Position numbers and translations under genes: made by a program. Below, one piece after another: positions 29,007 to 39,720 of a DNA stretch of 64,000 nt (position 1 is its first letter; each line of letters starts with the position of its first letter). The notes below the pieces were generated by a model. It was not told the DNA's origin. It worked only from the letters and a program-made list of their open reading frames with translations, and did not search any database. The DNA comes from Planctomycetaceae bacterium (GTDB lineage: Bacteria > Planctomycetota > Planctomycetia > Pirellulales > Pirellulaceae): NCBI GenBank assembly GCA_018660825.1, contig JABJJO010000140.1, forward strand, positions 1 through 64,000, read 5' to 3'.

Positions 29007-31202
29007 ATGCACCGTTTTAGATCATACAATACAAAAAAATTCGTCTTCTGGGCTTTGTTATTTTCAACCGGCCTGTGGACTGCTGTGACATGGGGGCAAA
29101 ACGCCGCGGACCCCACGAATGAGCAAGTGCCAGTAACTGTTAGCACCAACAGTGCGTCCGGTAGCGCCGACAAGATTAGCACGGCCAGTTCTGCGGTCAT
29201 TACCCCAGCAGAGCAAACAGACACAGATTTTTCCATTGCAGAGTTTAGCGACAATGTATTCGGAGCTGCCGTCGATGGAATTGGAAAAGTCCTTTTCTTT
29301 CGCGTCTTCTCGACTGACGTTGAAACCGTTCAGTTCAACGAAGTCGAATACTTCTATCGCGACCAAGCGGCCGCCACGACCGATTTTGAAAAACTTACCG
29401 GCGGAGATTCCCCACCCTTAACGCAAACTACAGTCCAAGCGGGGCTTCTGGCAGGACAATACAACGAAACCAAAATTACTGACGGTACGTTGACCGGTTC
29501 AGCCAACAGCACTTCGTCCCTTAAAGTTGAATATGTTTCGCTCACTGTCAAATCGCAGAAATACGAATGGAATAACAAACTTGATTTGTTCGTAGCGTCT
29601 AAATCTAGCCTTCAGCAAGTCGACACCACAGACACGATGACGCGTAATGAAGTTAATCAGGCATTGCTTGCCGGCAATCTCATCGTCGACGAAACAGGTA
29701 GACACATTTCAATAGAACCCCGCGGCATGCCCTTTGTAGTTCTCTGGCTAGCATGTGGTGCCGTGTTTTTCACAATCTATATGAAGGGCTTTAATGTCTG
29801 GGGAGTCCGCCATGCCATTCAAATAGTCCGCGGTAAGTACGATAATCCGGACGAGGCAGGCGAAGTTACACATATGCAAGCATTGTCCTCGGCGCTGTCG
29901 GCAACCGTTGGCTTGGGGAACATCGCCGGCGTCACGATCGCTATGTCCATGGGCGGACCGGGAGCCTTCTTCTGGATGCTCGCTTGTGGTTTCTTCGGCA
30001 TGACCAGCAAATTCGTCGAATGTACACTAGGACAAAAATATCGCAAAATCAAACCCGATGGCTCAGTCATCGGCGGCCCGATGGCCTACTTGCCTGAAGG
30101 CCTCCGCGGTATCGGCCTAGGTCCTCTCGGAGTACTGCTCGGGTTCTTGTTCACCGTGATGTGCATCATGGGGAGCTTTGGTGGGGGCAACATGTTCCAA
30201 TCCAATCAAGCCGGTTCACAACTACTGACCATCTATCACGCCGCTGAAACGGATCGACTCGCCGAATTAAATGAACAAATAAAAACGGCAAACGAAGCAC
30301 AGGAAACCGAAATAGTCACCAAACTAGATAATGAAAAGCAGGCTTTAAGCAATCGCATTGAATCGTCCGCTAGAACGTTCAAAGCCATTTACGGACTTGT
30401 GATGGCGGTTCTTGTGGGTGGCGTCATCATCGGAGGAATTAAAAGTATCGGCAGTGTCGCGGAAAAGATCGTCCCGGCCATGTGTCTAATTTACGTGCTC
30501 GCTTGCTTGTTCGTCATACTCAACCACATTACTGAATTACCCGCCCTCATCAGTTTAATCTTTACCGAAGCCTTCAACCCTAGTGCTTTTGGTGGCGGAA
30601 TGGTCGGCGTTTTGATCATTGGCGTACAACGTGCCGCATTTTCAAACGAAGCAGGCGTCGGTAGTGCTGCCATTGTCCATAGCGCCGCAAAAACCAGCGA
30701 ACCAATTCGTGAAGGGACCGTCGCGCTGCTTGAACCCTTTATCGACACCATTGTTGTCTGCTCCATGACAGCGCTTGTCATTTTAATTACCGGAGCCTGG
30801 AATAACTCGGCATGGATTGACGAAGGTCTCGCTGGAACCGCATTAACGAGCAAGGCATTCGCTTCAGAAATCAGCTGGTTCCCCTATGTGTTAACAGTGG
30901 CCGTCGTACTGTTTGCCTACTCCACTATGATTTCATGGAGTTACTACGGTGAACGGTGTTGGGAAACTTTGTTTGGTTCGAGCAAAGTTAGCGTATACAC
31001 GTATAAACTGTTATTTGTTATCGCGGTATTTGTCGGAGCAACTGCCCAACTCGGTACAGTCTTAGACTTCTCCGACATGATGATCCTCTGCATGGCATTC
31101 CCCAACATTCTCGGGCTCGCGCTCTTGTCGCCTAGTGTGCGGCGGGACTTAATGGACTATTGGAAGCGTTTCAAAAACGGCGAATTCAAAGAGTATCATT
31201 AA
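29007..31202 (+). CDS. AGCS family sodium:alanine/amino acid symporter with a long N-terminal exported extension
   Basis: ALSATVGLGNIAGVTIAMSMGGPGAFFWM, RAAFSNEAGVGSAAIVHSAAKTSEPIREG; signal-like N-terminus from ATG 29007; about 220 aa before TM1. Confidence 0.9.
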   Translation: MHRFRSYNTKKFVFWALLFSTGLWTAVTWGQNAADPTNEQVPVTVSTNSASGSADKISTASSAVITPAEQTDTDFSIAEFSDNVFGAAVDGIGKVLFFRVFSTDVETVQFNEVEYFYRDQAAATTDFEKLTGGDSPPLTQTTVQAGLLAGQYNETKITDGTLTGSANSTSSLKVEYVSLTVKSQKYEWNNKLDLFVASKSSLQQVDTTDTMTRNEVNQALLAGNLIVDETGRHISIEPRGMPFVVLWLACGAVFFTIYMKGFNVWGVRHAIQIVRGKYDNPDEAGEVTHMQALSSALSATVGLGNIAGVTIAMSMGGPGAFFWMLACGFFGMTSKFVECTLGQKYRKIKPDGSVIGGPMAYLPEGLRGIGLGPLGVLLGFLFTVMCIMGSFGGGNMFQSNQAGSQLLTIYHAAETDRLAELNEQIKTANEAQETEIVTKLDNEKQALSNRIESSARTFKAIYGLVMAVLVGGVIIGGIKSIGSVAEKIVPAMCLIYVLACLFVILNHITELPALISLIFTEAFNPSAFGGGMVGVLIIGVQRAAFSNEAGVGSAAIVHSAAKTSEPIREGTVALLEPFIDTIVVCSMTALVILITGAWNNSAWIDEGLAGTALTSKAFASEISWFPYVLTVAVVLFAYSTMISWSYYGERCWETLFGSSKVSVYTYKLLFVIAVFVGATAQLGTVLDFSDMMILCMAFPNILGLALLSPSVRRDLMDYWKRFKNGEFKEYH

Positions 31203-32224
31203 CTCTGTTCACTGGTCGTCGCGGCCGTGCGAGGAAAGTACTCCTCAATCACTTGATAAAACTCAGCGGCAGTTTCCATCGTGGCGGCATGCGTTCTGAA
31301 ATGTCTCGCGCCAGGCTTACCAACCGCATAGCAGCAAGCATATTTCCGCATTAGCAGCGTACCCCGCGTCTCACCAAAGCGTTCACAAACTAATTGATAA
31401 TGCCTTAACATGATTTGCTTTTGCTGTGCCAACGACGGATCCTCAGGTATTTTTCGACCCTCTAACGCTGCGGCACATTGAGCGAACAACCACGGTCGCC
31501 CTAACGAGGCTCGTGCTATCATCACGCCGTCGACGTCATACTTCTGAAATGCTGCCACGACTTTTTCGGGAGAATCTAAATCACCGTTACCAATAAGCGG
31601 GATATGCTTAAGGTATGGTTTTATTTCTGAGATGCGATCCCAATCAGCTTCTCCCCTAAACATATCCTGAGCTGTCCGACCATGAACGGTCAGTGCGGCG
31701 GCGCCAGCGCCTTCTACGACTTGAGCAATATCAATGAAGTTCATCTGGTCGCGCGTACAACCAAGCCGAATCTTAGCGGTCACTGGTGTCGGAGCACACG
31801 CTTGCACGACAGTTTCTATGATCCGGCCAACTCGGTCTGGATCACTCAATAGATAGGATCCACTTTCCGCGCGCTGTGTTACTTTGCGAACTGGACAGCC
31901 GAAATTGATATCGACGATACTAACATTATATTCCCGCGACAATCGTCGACCGACAACGGCCATTGCCGCCGGGTCATTGTCCCATATCTGTACCGCCAAT
32001 GGCCGTGATTCATTCTTAACACCCCACAAACGAGCTGGGTGTTCTGCTTTGTGCTGTTCCATCCAAACAAACCCACGAGCGTGAACCATCTCCGTCGCTT
32101 GCAATCCAACTCCGCCGAAATCTCGTACGACTTGACGAAATGCATAATTCGTGAAACCTGCCATCGGCGCCTGCAACAACGGCGGATCGATTAAACAATC
32201 ACCGATAGAGAATGCTGCAGGCAT
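31199..32224 (-). CDS. tRNA-dihydrouridine synthase
   Basis: LQAPMAGFTNYAFRQVV, VDINFGCPVRKV, TVHGRTAQDMFRGEADW, IPLIGNGDL. Confidence 0.9.
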   Translation of the reverse strand: MPAAFSIGDCLIDPPLLQAPMAGFTNYAFRQVVRDFGGVGLQATEMVHARGFVWMEQHKAEHPARLWGVKNESRPLAVQIWDNDPAAMAVVGRRLSREYNVSIVDINFGCPVRKVTQRAESGSYLLSDPDRVGRIIETVVQACAPTPVTAKIRLGCTRDQMNFIDIAQVVEGAGAAALTVHGRTAQDMFRGEADWDRISEIKPYLKHIPLIGNGDLDSPEKVVAAFQKYDVDGVMIARASLGRPWLFAQCAAALEGRKIPEDPSLAQQKQIMLRHYQLVCERFGETRGTLLMRKYACCYAVGKPGARHFRTHAATMETAAEFYQVIEEYFPRTAATTSEQS

Positions 32225-32298
32225 TACGCGATCCCAGACACAGTTTGCGGACAGATTAAAGACAATTAAGCCTTATCTGATTCTAACAACCGCTATTA

Positions 32299-32796
32299 CT
32301 ATTGCCGAGTCATCCAATGATCGTTTTCACTCAATGGTGACGCGAGTGAAATGCCCGAATTGGGCCGCTCAACGACTATCGGTTCGTCACTTCCGGATGC
32401 GGCACTCCCTCGATCCCCAAGGGAAATTCGGATTACCTCGGAGTCCTGCGCCGGACTCGACGTATCCAAGGGTTGTTCAAACGACACTTGCCGCCCATCG
32501 GGTTCACTGGCGATTTGGATCGGCCGACGAGCACGTGGCGACCAACTATCGGTGCCAGGAACCTCTTCGTTCGCCGGCACACCCAAATCAGCGTTAGTTG
32601 CCGTACTGGGGGATTGTTGATAGTACTGTTGGCCACTCAATTGAGTGCTCGGTGGGAGGATCCGCGTTGTCATATTTGCCGGTGTTTGGCAACCGACGAG
32701 GATCGCCATGATCCCTACAACCGCCGCATAAAATATTCCGCGGAAATGAACTATACTTATAATTGTGGTGAGCTTAGTCTTCATTTTACATAACAC
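32299..32796 (-). CDS. Small putative lipoprotein
   Basis: Hydrophobic N-terminus ending MAILVGCQTPANMT resembles a lipobox; remainder low complexity. Confidence 0.5.
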   Translation of the reverse strand: MLCKMKTKLTTIISIVHFRGIFYAAVVGIMAILVGCQTPANMTTRILPPSTQLSGQQYYQQSPSTATNADLGVPANEEVPGTDSWSPRARRPIQIASEPDGRQVSFEQPLDTSSPAQDSEVIRISLGDRGSAASGSDEPIVVERPNSGISLASPLSENDHWMTRQ

Positions 32797-32945
32797 TCTA
32801 TCTAAACTACTTAAAATCGGAATTACACAGAATCGTCACAAGTTACCGCGCACGTTATTTTCGTAAATTTACCGGTTTTATCATTTTTATCCAATATCAA
32901 TTTTGCAATCCACTCACACGCAATTAAATAGGTTACAAGACCACA

Positions 32946-33989
32946 GTGACACCTGCTGATATAACCACCTGCCTGAAGAATAAAGCTCATGAATTGGGCT
33001 TTCAACTCGCAGCCTGCTGTCCAGCGGTAACGCCTACCGGATTGCATCACTTAACGGACTGGCTCAGCGAAGGCTATGCTGGCACGATGCAATATATACA
33101 AGACCGCCGAGAAGCCTATGCACATCCCCACCATGTGCTTGAGAACGTGCAATCTCTGTTAGTCCTCGCGATGCACTACGGAGAAGGTGACGTTGTCACA
33201 CCAACCGCTGGGCAGGGTCGTGTCGCGCGCTATGCTTGGGGCAGCACCGACTACCATGACCTCATCCACAAACGAATTAAACAACTCAAACAATATCATC
33301 AAGAAATATTACCTACCGAGCAGTGCCGTGGAGTCGTCGATACTGCGCCCATTCTCGAAAGAGAATTCGCGCAAATGGCAGGCATAGGTTGGGTTGGAAA
33401 AAACACGATGCTCATTCACTCCCAACAAGGCAGCTATTTCTTCCTAACGATCCTCTTGAGCACCGCTGAGTTAGACTACGATCAACCTAGCAAAACCGAT
33501 CACTGTGGAACTTGCACTGCCTGTCTCGATCAATGCCCCACTAATGCATTCCCAGCTCCGTATGTACTCGACGCCACTAAATGCATTAGTTATCTGACAA
33601 TTGAACATCGGGGATCGATTCCCGACACACTAAAACAAAACATGGGAGATTGGGTCTTCGGCTGTGATATTTGTCAGGACGTCTGCCCTTGGAACCGCCG
33701 CGGACCGAACCCTAGTGAACCCGATTTTGTTGCCACTGAACGACTCAACTGTCTTAACATTAAACAACTATTCCAATCCAACGAGGATTCATTCCGGGCA
33801 GTCTATCGGCAAACGCCGCTCTGGCGAACGAAACGAGATGGACTACTCCGCAATGCTGCGATTGCTCTCGGCAACCAACTCGCGGTAGAGCATTTAGATA
33901 TTTTAAAAGATGCGTTACAAGTTGAATCGGCAATCGTACAAGACGCTTGTCGCTGGGCCATCTCTAAAATAGAATCTGCAAACACCTGA
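32946..33989 (+). CDS. queG: Epoxyqueuosine reductase
   Basis: CGTCTACLDQCPTNAF and CDICQDVCPWNRRGP: two 4Fe-4S motifs in QueG context; GTG start. Confidence 0.93.
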   Translation: MTPADITTCLKNKAHELGFQLAACCPAVTPTGLHHLTDWLSEGYAGTMQYIQDRREAYAHPHHVLENVQSLLVLAMHYGEGDVVTPTAGQGRVARYAWGSTDYHDLIHKRIKQLKQYHQEILPTEQCRGVVDTAPILEREFAQMAGIGWVGKNTMLIHSQQGSYFFLTILLSTAELDYDQPSKTDHCGTCTACLDQCPTNAFPAPYVLDATKCISYLTIEHRGSIPDTLKQNMGDWVFGCDICQDVCPWNRRGPNPSEPDFVATERLNCLNIKQLFQSNEDSFRAVYRQTPLWRTKRDGLLRNAAIALGNQLAVEHLDILKDALQVESAIVQDACRWAISKIESANT

Positions 33990-34022
33990 TTCCATTCCCC
34001 CCCCTACAGAAACACCTCACGC

Positions 34023-35066
34023 TTGCATCAACTCAAACCACTGTCGCTTGATAACGTCGCAATTGGATTTCCCGTAGTCCAGGCTGCGCTCTCAGGCTAC
34101 AGCGACTGGCCGATGCGATTGATCGCCCGCAGACACGGAGCGACGTATGGAATCTGTGAGGTAATGCTCGATAAATTCCTCGTTGAACTAAACCCACGTC
34201 GACAGAAAAATAAACATTACCTTCACATTACCGATGAGGAACGACCGGTAGGAGGACAACTCATGGGCACTGAACCAGAGCAGTTTGCGGCGGGTGCCGT
34301 TAAATTAGTGGAGGCGGGATTCGACGTCATCGACATCAATTTTGGCTGTCCTGTTAAAAAAGTGTTAGGACGATGTCGTGGAGGATTTCACCTCAGTCAA
34401 CCGGACGTGGCCTTAGATATCATCCAACGAACACGAAAAGCCGTGCCGTCATCCATTCCCGTTACCGTCAAAATGCGGCGGGGAATTGATGACACTGAAC
34501 AGAGCCGCGATCACTTTTTTACGATCATCGACGGCGCATTCGATATCGGCGTAGCCGCGGTCACGGTTCACGGGCGTACTGTGAAACAACGTTACAACGG
34601 ACCGAGCCGTTGGGAATTCCTAAGTGAAGTCAAACAACGATTCCCAGATCGCGTGATCCTCGGAAGTGGTGACCTTTTTGCCGCTCAGGACTGCCTCGAC
34701 ATGATCGCCCAAACGGGCGTAGATGGAGTGACGGTGGCTCGAGGATGCATTGGGAATCCATGGATTTTCCAACAGACAAAGGCATTAGCCAAAACGGGCG
34801 TTCTACCTCCACCACCCTCCCTATTTGAACAACGAAAAATCATAAGGAAGCATTTCGACCTAGCGGCCTTACTCTATGGTGAAGAAAGAACAGCGATGGT
34901 TATGCGAAAGTCCTGTATTAAATATTCAGCATTGCATCCGGAACACAGTTTAGTCCGTGCGGACTTCACCAAGATAAAAAGCCGCGATGATCTGCAGAAA
35001 GTGCTCCGCGACTGGTATTCACAGGACCTTGACGGGCGCTATCTACCTCGATCTATTCACGTCTGA
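34023..35066 (+). CDS. tRNA-dihydrouridine synthase (second paralog)
   Basis: VVQAALSGYSDWPMRLIARRHGA, DINFGCPVKKVLG, TVHGRTVKQRYNGPSRW, GSGDLF. Confidence 0.88.
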   Translation: MHQLKPLSLDNVAIGFPVVQAALSGYSDWPMRLIARRHGATYGICEVMLDKFLVELNPRRQKNKHYLHITDEERPVGGQLMGTEPEQFAAGAVKLVEAGFDVIDINFGCPVKKVLGRCRGGFHLSQPDVALDIIQRTRKAVPSSIPVTVKMRRGIDDTEQSRDHFFTIIDGAFDIGVAAVTVHGRTVKQRYNGPSRWEFLSEVKQRFPDRVILGSGDLFAAQDCLDMIAQTGVDGVTVARGCIGNPWIFQQTKALAKTGVLPPPPSLFEQRKIIRKHFDLAALLYGEERTAMVMRKSCIKYSALHPEHSLVRADFTKIKSRDDLQKVLRDWYSQDLDGRYLPRSIHV

Positions 35067-35100
35067 ATGCCACTAACTGTCCTGCAATGTGCAAACCAAG

Positions 35101-35122
35101 CGACTGTTGTGACGAATAGTCG
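35101..35122 (+). terminator. Stem-loop after the second dus gene (8-bp stem, 6-nt loop, no U-run)
   Basis: CGACTGTT-GTGACG-AATAGTCG with one G:U pair. Confidence 0.35.
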
Positions 35123-35246
35123 GCTTATAGCAAACAGTTTTGAATTCAAACGGAGTGAATTGATTTTGCTGACATTCAATTCTGATATTTCACGTTAGAA
35201 TAGATGCGATGATTAACTTCTATTTTTTGGTTCACGCAGGCCTTGG

Positions 35247-36311
35247 GTGTTGATGACAGATTCACCAATATTGATCACCGGTGGGGCGGGCTTCATAGGC
35301 AGTTGCTTAGCAAAGCAACTCGTTCTAACCGCTGCGCAAAACGTTATCGTGCTCGATAAGTTGACCTACGCCGGCAACCTCGATTCCTTGCAAGAAATAG
35401 AGAACCATGAACTCTATAGTTTCATTTCAGGAGATATTTGTGATTCGGATTTAGTCAAAGATATCTTAGTTCAACACAATCCTCGGGGTATCATCAACCT
35501 CGCCGCGGAATCTCACGTTGACCGCAGCATTGATGGCCCATCTCAATTCGTACAAACAAATGTTGTTGGTACCTGCAATTTACTGGATAGTTGCTTTCAA
35601 TACTGGCGAGACCAATCAGCCGAATCCAAGAAACAGTTTCGGTTTCTTCACGTCTCAACCGATGAAGTTTATGGATCGCTCGGTCCCACGGGTCTTTTTA
35701 GCGAAACTACGGCTTACCAACCCAACTCACCGTATGCAGCATCGAAAGCGGCGGCCGATCATTTTGTAAGAGCATACCATCACACATTTGGCCTGCCCGT
35801 CCTGACGACTAATTGTTCAAACAATTACGGTCCGTTTCAGTTTCCCGAAAAACTGATTCCGTTGATGATTTCCAAAACAGTACAACGTGAACCACTACCG
35901 ATTTATGGTGACGGATCCAACGTCCGAGATTGGCTACACGTAGAGGATCATTGTGTGGCTCTGCGGACAGTATTTAACCAAGGCGAACCTGGACGAGTCT
36001 ACAATATCGGCGGCGCTAGCGAACGAACCAATTTAGAAATCGTGCAAGCCATTTGTGATATCGTCGATAAATTAAACAATCACGAACACTGTAGTCGCGA
36101 ACTAATTACGTTCGTTACAGATCGGCCTGGCCATGACCAACGTTACGCCATTGACTGCTCACGATTAAGCTCTGAATTGAACTGGCAACCAGAATTTAAA
36201 TTCGAATCTGGTTTAGAACAGACTATTGACTGGTACCTCCGGAACTCGCTTTGGACAAAACGGGTGATGGATGGCAGTTATCGCGGACAACGACTCGGCA
36301 AACAACAATAG
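35247..36311 (+). CDS. rfbB: dTDP-glucose 4,6-dehydratase
   Basis: ILITGGAGFIGSCLAKQL, ESHVDRSIDGPSQFVQTN, HVSTDEVYGSLG, NCSNNYGPFQFPEKLIPL. Confidence 0.94.
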   Translation: MLMTDSPILITGGAGFIGSCLAKQLVLTAAQNVIVLDKLTYAGNLDSLQEIENHELYSFISGDICDSDLVKDILVQHNPRGIINLAAESHVDRSIDGPSQFVQTNVVGTCNLLDSCFQYWRDQSAESKKQFRFLHVSTDEVYGSLGPTGLFSETTAYQPNSPYAASKAAADHFVRAYHHTFGLPVLTTNCSNNYGPFQFPEKLIPLMISKTVQREPLPIYGDGSNVRDWLHVEDHCVALRTVFNQGEPGRVYNIGGASERTNLEIVQAICDIVDKLNNHEHCSRELITFVTDRPGHDQRYAIDCSRLSSELNWQPEFKFESGLEQTIDWYLRNSLWTKRVMDGSYRGQRLGKQQ

Positions 36312-36387
36312 ACATCACTAAGGCACTGTCCACTTCGACAGTCATTTTTAATAACACAAATCACGTAACAGACGAAGCAACTAAACT

Positions 36388-37266
36388 ATGACAAAATCAC
36401 ATTTCAATAAAGGTATCATTCTTGCAGGTGGTAGCGGATCACGACTGTACCCACTCACGCAAGTAATTTCCAAACAACTACTACCAATTTACGACAAACC
36501 GATGATTTACTATCCACTATCCACGTTGTTGCTGGCAGGGATACAAGATTTGCTTGTCATCTCTTCACCACGGGACATTCGAAGTTTTGAAAACTTACTA
36601 GGCGACGGCAGTCAACTTGGAATTTGTATTTCCTATGCCGTGCAAGAAAAACCTGAAGGCTTAGCTCAGTCGTTTGTCGTTGGTCGCGAATTCATTGGTA
36701 ACGAACACGTGGCATTAGTCCTGGGTGACAACATATTTTATGGTCAAGGTTTCCGTGACATACTTCGTAACGCTTGTCAGCGAGATACTGGGGCTACCGC
36801 GTTCGGTTATCCCGTCAGCGACCCGCAACGTTATGGTGTCGTAACATTCGATGAAGCGGGAAACCCCAGCGAACTGGTTGAAAAACCAGAAAACCCTGGT
36901 TCCAATTACGCCATTCCAGGGCTTTACTTTTATGACAACCAAGTCGTTGATATTGCAAATAATCTTCAGCCTTCCGCTCGGGGTGAATATGAAATCACCG
37001 ATGTCAACCAAGAGTATTTACGCCGTGGTCAATTACATGTTGACCGATTCACTCGCGGGTTTGCTTGGTTAGACACTGGAACGCACGAATCGTTGATTCA
37101 AGCAGGGGATTTCGTGCGGACTATCGAACAACGTCAAGGTCTGAAGATCGCTTGCATCGAGGAAATAGCTTACAACGCCGGCTACATCAATGCAGATCAA
37201 CTTGGTCGACTAGCAAACGATATCAACAACGAATACGGGCAATATCTACGTGACCTTATCGACTAG
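36388..37266 (+). CDS. rfbA: Glucose-1-phosphate thymidylyltransferase
   Basis: [60 protein letters not shown]. Confidence 0.96.
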   Translation: MTKSHFNKGIILAGGSGSRLYPLTQVISKQLLPIYDKPMIYYPLSTLLLAGIQDLLVISSPRDIRSFENLLGDGSQLGICISYAVQEKPEGLAQSFVVGREFIGNEHVALVLGDNIFYGQGFRDILRNACQRDTGATAFGYPVSDPQRYGVVTFDEAGNPSELVEKPENPGSNYAIPGLYFYDNQVVDIANNLQPSARGEYEITDVNQEYLRRGQLHVDRFTRGFAWLDTGTHESLIQAGDFVRTIEQRQGLKIACIEEIAYNAGYINADQLGRLANDINNEYGQYLRDLID

Positions 37267-37317
37267 TCGGGAGCCTCGGGCGCATCGTGACACGAACACA
37301 TCACCCTATATCACGAG

Positions 37318-38106
37318 CTAGAATCGATTCGCTGTGAATCCACCATCGACATAGAATTCGGCACCAGTGATGAAGCTCCCAGCATTACGCGAACACAGCA
37401 ACAGTGCCGCACCAACAAGTTCCTGCGGCTCACCAAAACGATCCATGGGTGTCTGAGCCATAATGTTTTCTACTCGCTCGGGACGTAAAATCTCTCGATT
37501 CTGGTCCGCCGGAAAAAACCCAGGACACAACACGTTGACCCGCACACCGAGCGTCGCGTATTCTCTCGCAATATTCTTCGTCAAATTCACCACAGCAGCC
37601 TTTGACGCAGAGTAGGCAAATACACCGGATAACGGTAGGTGGGCAGTGACACTACCAATATTGAGGATTGCTCCTCCACCCGACTGCTCACGCATCACGG
37701 CCGCAAAAATCTGACAACCATATTGCGTGGCCCGTAAATTCCCTGCCATAATTCGGTCCCATTCGTCACCCTCAATCTCTTCAAACGGAGTGGCTGCATT
37801 CATTCCAGCACAATTAATCAAAACATCGACTTGGCCATATTGCTCAATCACTTGCTGACACAACTGCTCAATCGAACCTTTCTCAAATACATCGACGGCG
37901 ATAAACTGCGCCTGACCGCCAGCTTGTTCGATTGCAGCAACGCGTTCTAATCCCTTAGTTTCATTCCGACCGGAAACAATGACCTGGCCGCCGGCGGCCG
38001 CGAATCCATCGCACAAGCCCCCGCCGAGTACGCCCGTGCCGCCAATAACGACAATGACCTGGTCCTGAAAACCAAATAATCCTTGCACATAGTCTGAGGA
38101 TCTCAT
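37318..38106 (-). CDS. SDR family oxidoreductase
   Basis: VIVVIGGTGVLGGGLC, NCAGMN, YSASKAAV; ORF opens at 38193, internal Met at 38106 fits the SDR start. Confidence 0.88.
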   Translation of the reverse strand: MRSSDYVQGLFGFQDQVIVVIGGTGVLGGGLCDGFAAAGGQVIVSGRNETKGLERVAAIEQAGGQAQFIAVDVFEKGSIEQLCQQVIEQYGQVDVLINCAGMNAATPFEEIEGDEWDRIMAGNLRATQYGCQIFAAVMREQSGGGAILNIGSVTAHLPLSGVFAYSASKAAVVNLTKNIAREYATLGVRVNVLCPGFFPADQNREILRPERVENIMAQTPMDRFGEPQELVGAALLLCSRNAGSFITGAEFYVDGGFTANRF

Positions 38107-38189
38107 ATTGTCGCTTTCTGTAGTTCTTGCAACTTTGGATGTTTTGTGGGTAGTCGTTCCGTTGCAAAACAAATGAATTAATGATTGAA

Positions 38190-39653
38190 TCAATCTTGAG
38201 GGTCACGTCGCCATTGTAACCATTGTGCATGAAACGAACCTTCGCGGTCGGTACGTTCATAGGTATGTGCGCCGAAATAGTCGCGTTGCGCTTGTAGAAG
38301 ATTGGCTGGCAATCCTCCCCGACGATAACTGTCATAGTACGCCAATGCCGCACTGAACGCGGGAACGGGGATGCCGAATTCTGTGGCTAACACAATCACT
38401 CGCCGCCAAGCAGCTTGAGCGTTGTGCACTGCGTCTGTAAAGAACGGGTGTAGCAACAGGTTTTCTAGATTCGGATCTTCATCAAAGGCTTCCTTGATGC
38501 GATCGAGAAATTGAGCGCGAATGATGCACCCACCGCGCCACAACAACGCACAATCTCCATAGTTTAACGGCCAATCATGCTCCTCAGCAGCATACTGCAA
38601 CTGCACAAAACCCTGGGCATAACTCACAATTTTCGACGCATACAATGCCTGTCGCACATCCTCAATCAAGGCGTTGCGTTGTTCATCACTAATTTCATCC
38701 CGCACATCACTCGTTGTCGGTCCTTGCAAAACGGACTCCGCTCGCACTCGTGCTTCCTTCTGAGCGGACAAACTACGGGCGTAAACGGCCGTTGTTACCA
38801 ACGTACTGGGGACACCTAAATCTAATGCCAATTGACTCATCCATTTGCCTGTTCCCTTGGCTCCCGCTTTATCAAGGACTTTATCCAGCAATCTTCCTTC
38901 TGCCAAATCATCATCAACACTAAAAATATCTCGGCTAATCTCAATCAAATAGCTTTGTAGTTCGCCTTGGTTCCATTCAGTGAAAACATCATACAGTTGG
39001 TCATTGTCCAGTCCCCCCGCTTCTTTAAGCATGTGATAGGCTTCGCAAATCAATTGCATGTCGCCATATTCAATTCCGTTATGGACCATCTTGACGTAAT
39101 GCCCAGCACCTCGCGGGCCTACCCATTCACAACACGGAATATCGTCGTTAGGACCTACTTTGGCAGAAATGGCCTTAAAGATCGGTTCCACAAGCGGCCA
39201 TGCTAATTCACTACCACCGGGCATCATGCTCGGTCCCTTTAAAGCTCCTTCTTCACCACCGGATACGCCCGTTCCGATATACAACAATCCTTTTTCCTCG
39301 ACGTATTTTGTGCGACGTTCCGTGTCCGTAAAATGCGTGTTACCACCATCAATGATGATGTCGCCTGCATCCAATAATTCCAGCAACGAATCAATAATGG
39401 TGTCGACCGCTGGACCCGCTTTTACAAGCATCATGACTTTACGGGGAGCACTGAGGTTGGCAACCAACTCTTCGAGACTATGGCAACCAACAAATTTCTT
39501 ACCTGCCGCGCGACCCTGCATTAGGTTGTCGACTTTATCGGTAGAGCGATTGAACACTGCCATACGGTAACCGCGACTTTCAATGTTTAATGCCAAGTTC
39601 TCACCCATCACTGCTAGGCCGATCAGGCCAAAATCTGATTTTTCTTCCGACAT
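38190..39653 (-). CDS. gnd: 6-phosphogluconate dehydrogenase (decarboxylating)
   Basis: FGLIGLAVMGENLALNIESRGY, GDIIIDGGNTHFTDT, VGPRGAGHYVKMVHNGIEYGDMQLICEAY. Confidence 0.97.
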   Translation of the reverse strand: MSEEKSDFGLIGLAVMGENLALNIESRGYRMAVFNRSTDKVDNLMQGRAAGKKFVGCHSLEELVANLSAPRKVMMLVKAGPAVDTIIDSLLELLDAGDIIIDGGNTHFTDTERRTKYVEEKGLLYIGTGVSGGEEGALKGPSMMPGGSELAWPLVEPIFKAISAKVGPNDDIPCCEWVGPRGAGHYVKMVHNGIEYGDMQLICEAYHMLKEAGGLDNDQLYDVFTEWNQGELQSYLIEISRDIFSVDDDLAEGRLLDKVLDKAGAKGTGKWMSQLALDLGVPSTLVTTAVYARSLSAQKEARVRAESVLQGPTTSDVRDEISDEQRNALIEDVRQALYASKIVSYAQGFVQLQYAAEEHDWPLNYGDCALLWRGGCIIRAQFLDRIKEAFDEDPNLENLLLHPFFTDAVHNAQAAWRRVIVLATEFGIPVPAFSAALAYYDSYRRGGLPANLLQAQRDYFGAHTYERTDREGSFHAQWLQWRRDPQD

Positions 39654-39720
39654 CTGTTTTCACAATTCCTGTTTAGATTTACTTGTTAGTAGAAAGCGTC
39701 ATACGACTGCCTGCGAATTA

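Noticed and set aside
36325-36342. ACTGTC-cacttc-GACAGT hairpin between rfbB and rfbA
   Set aside because: Only 6 bp with a short T run; could be chance.
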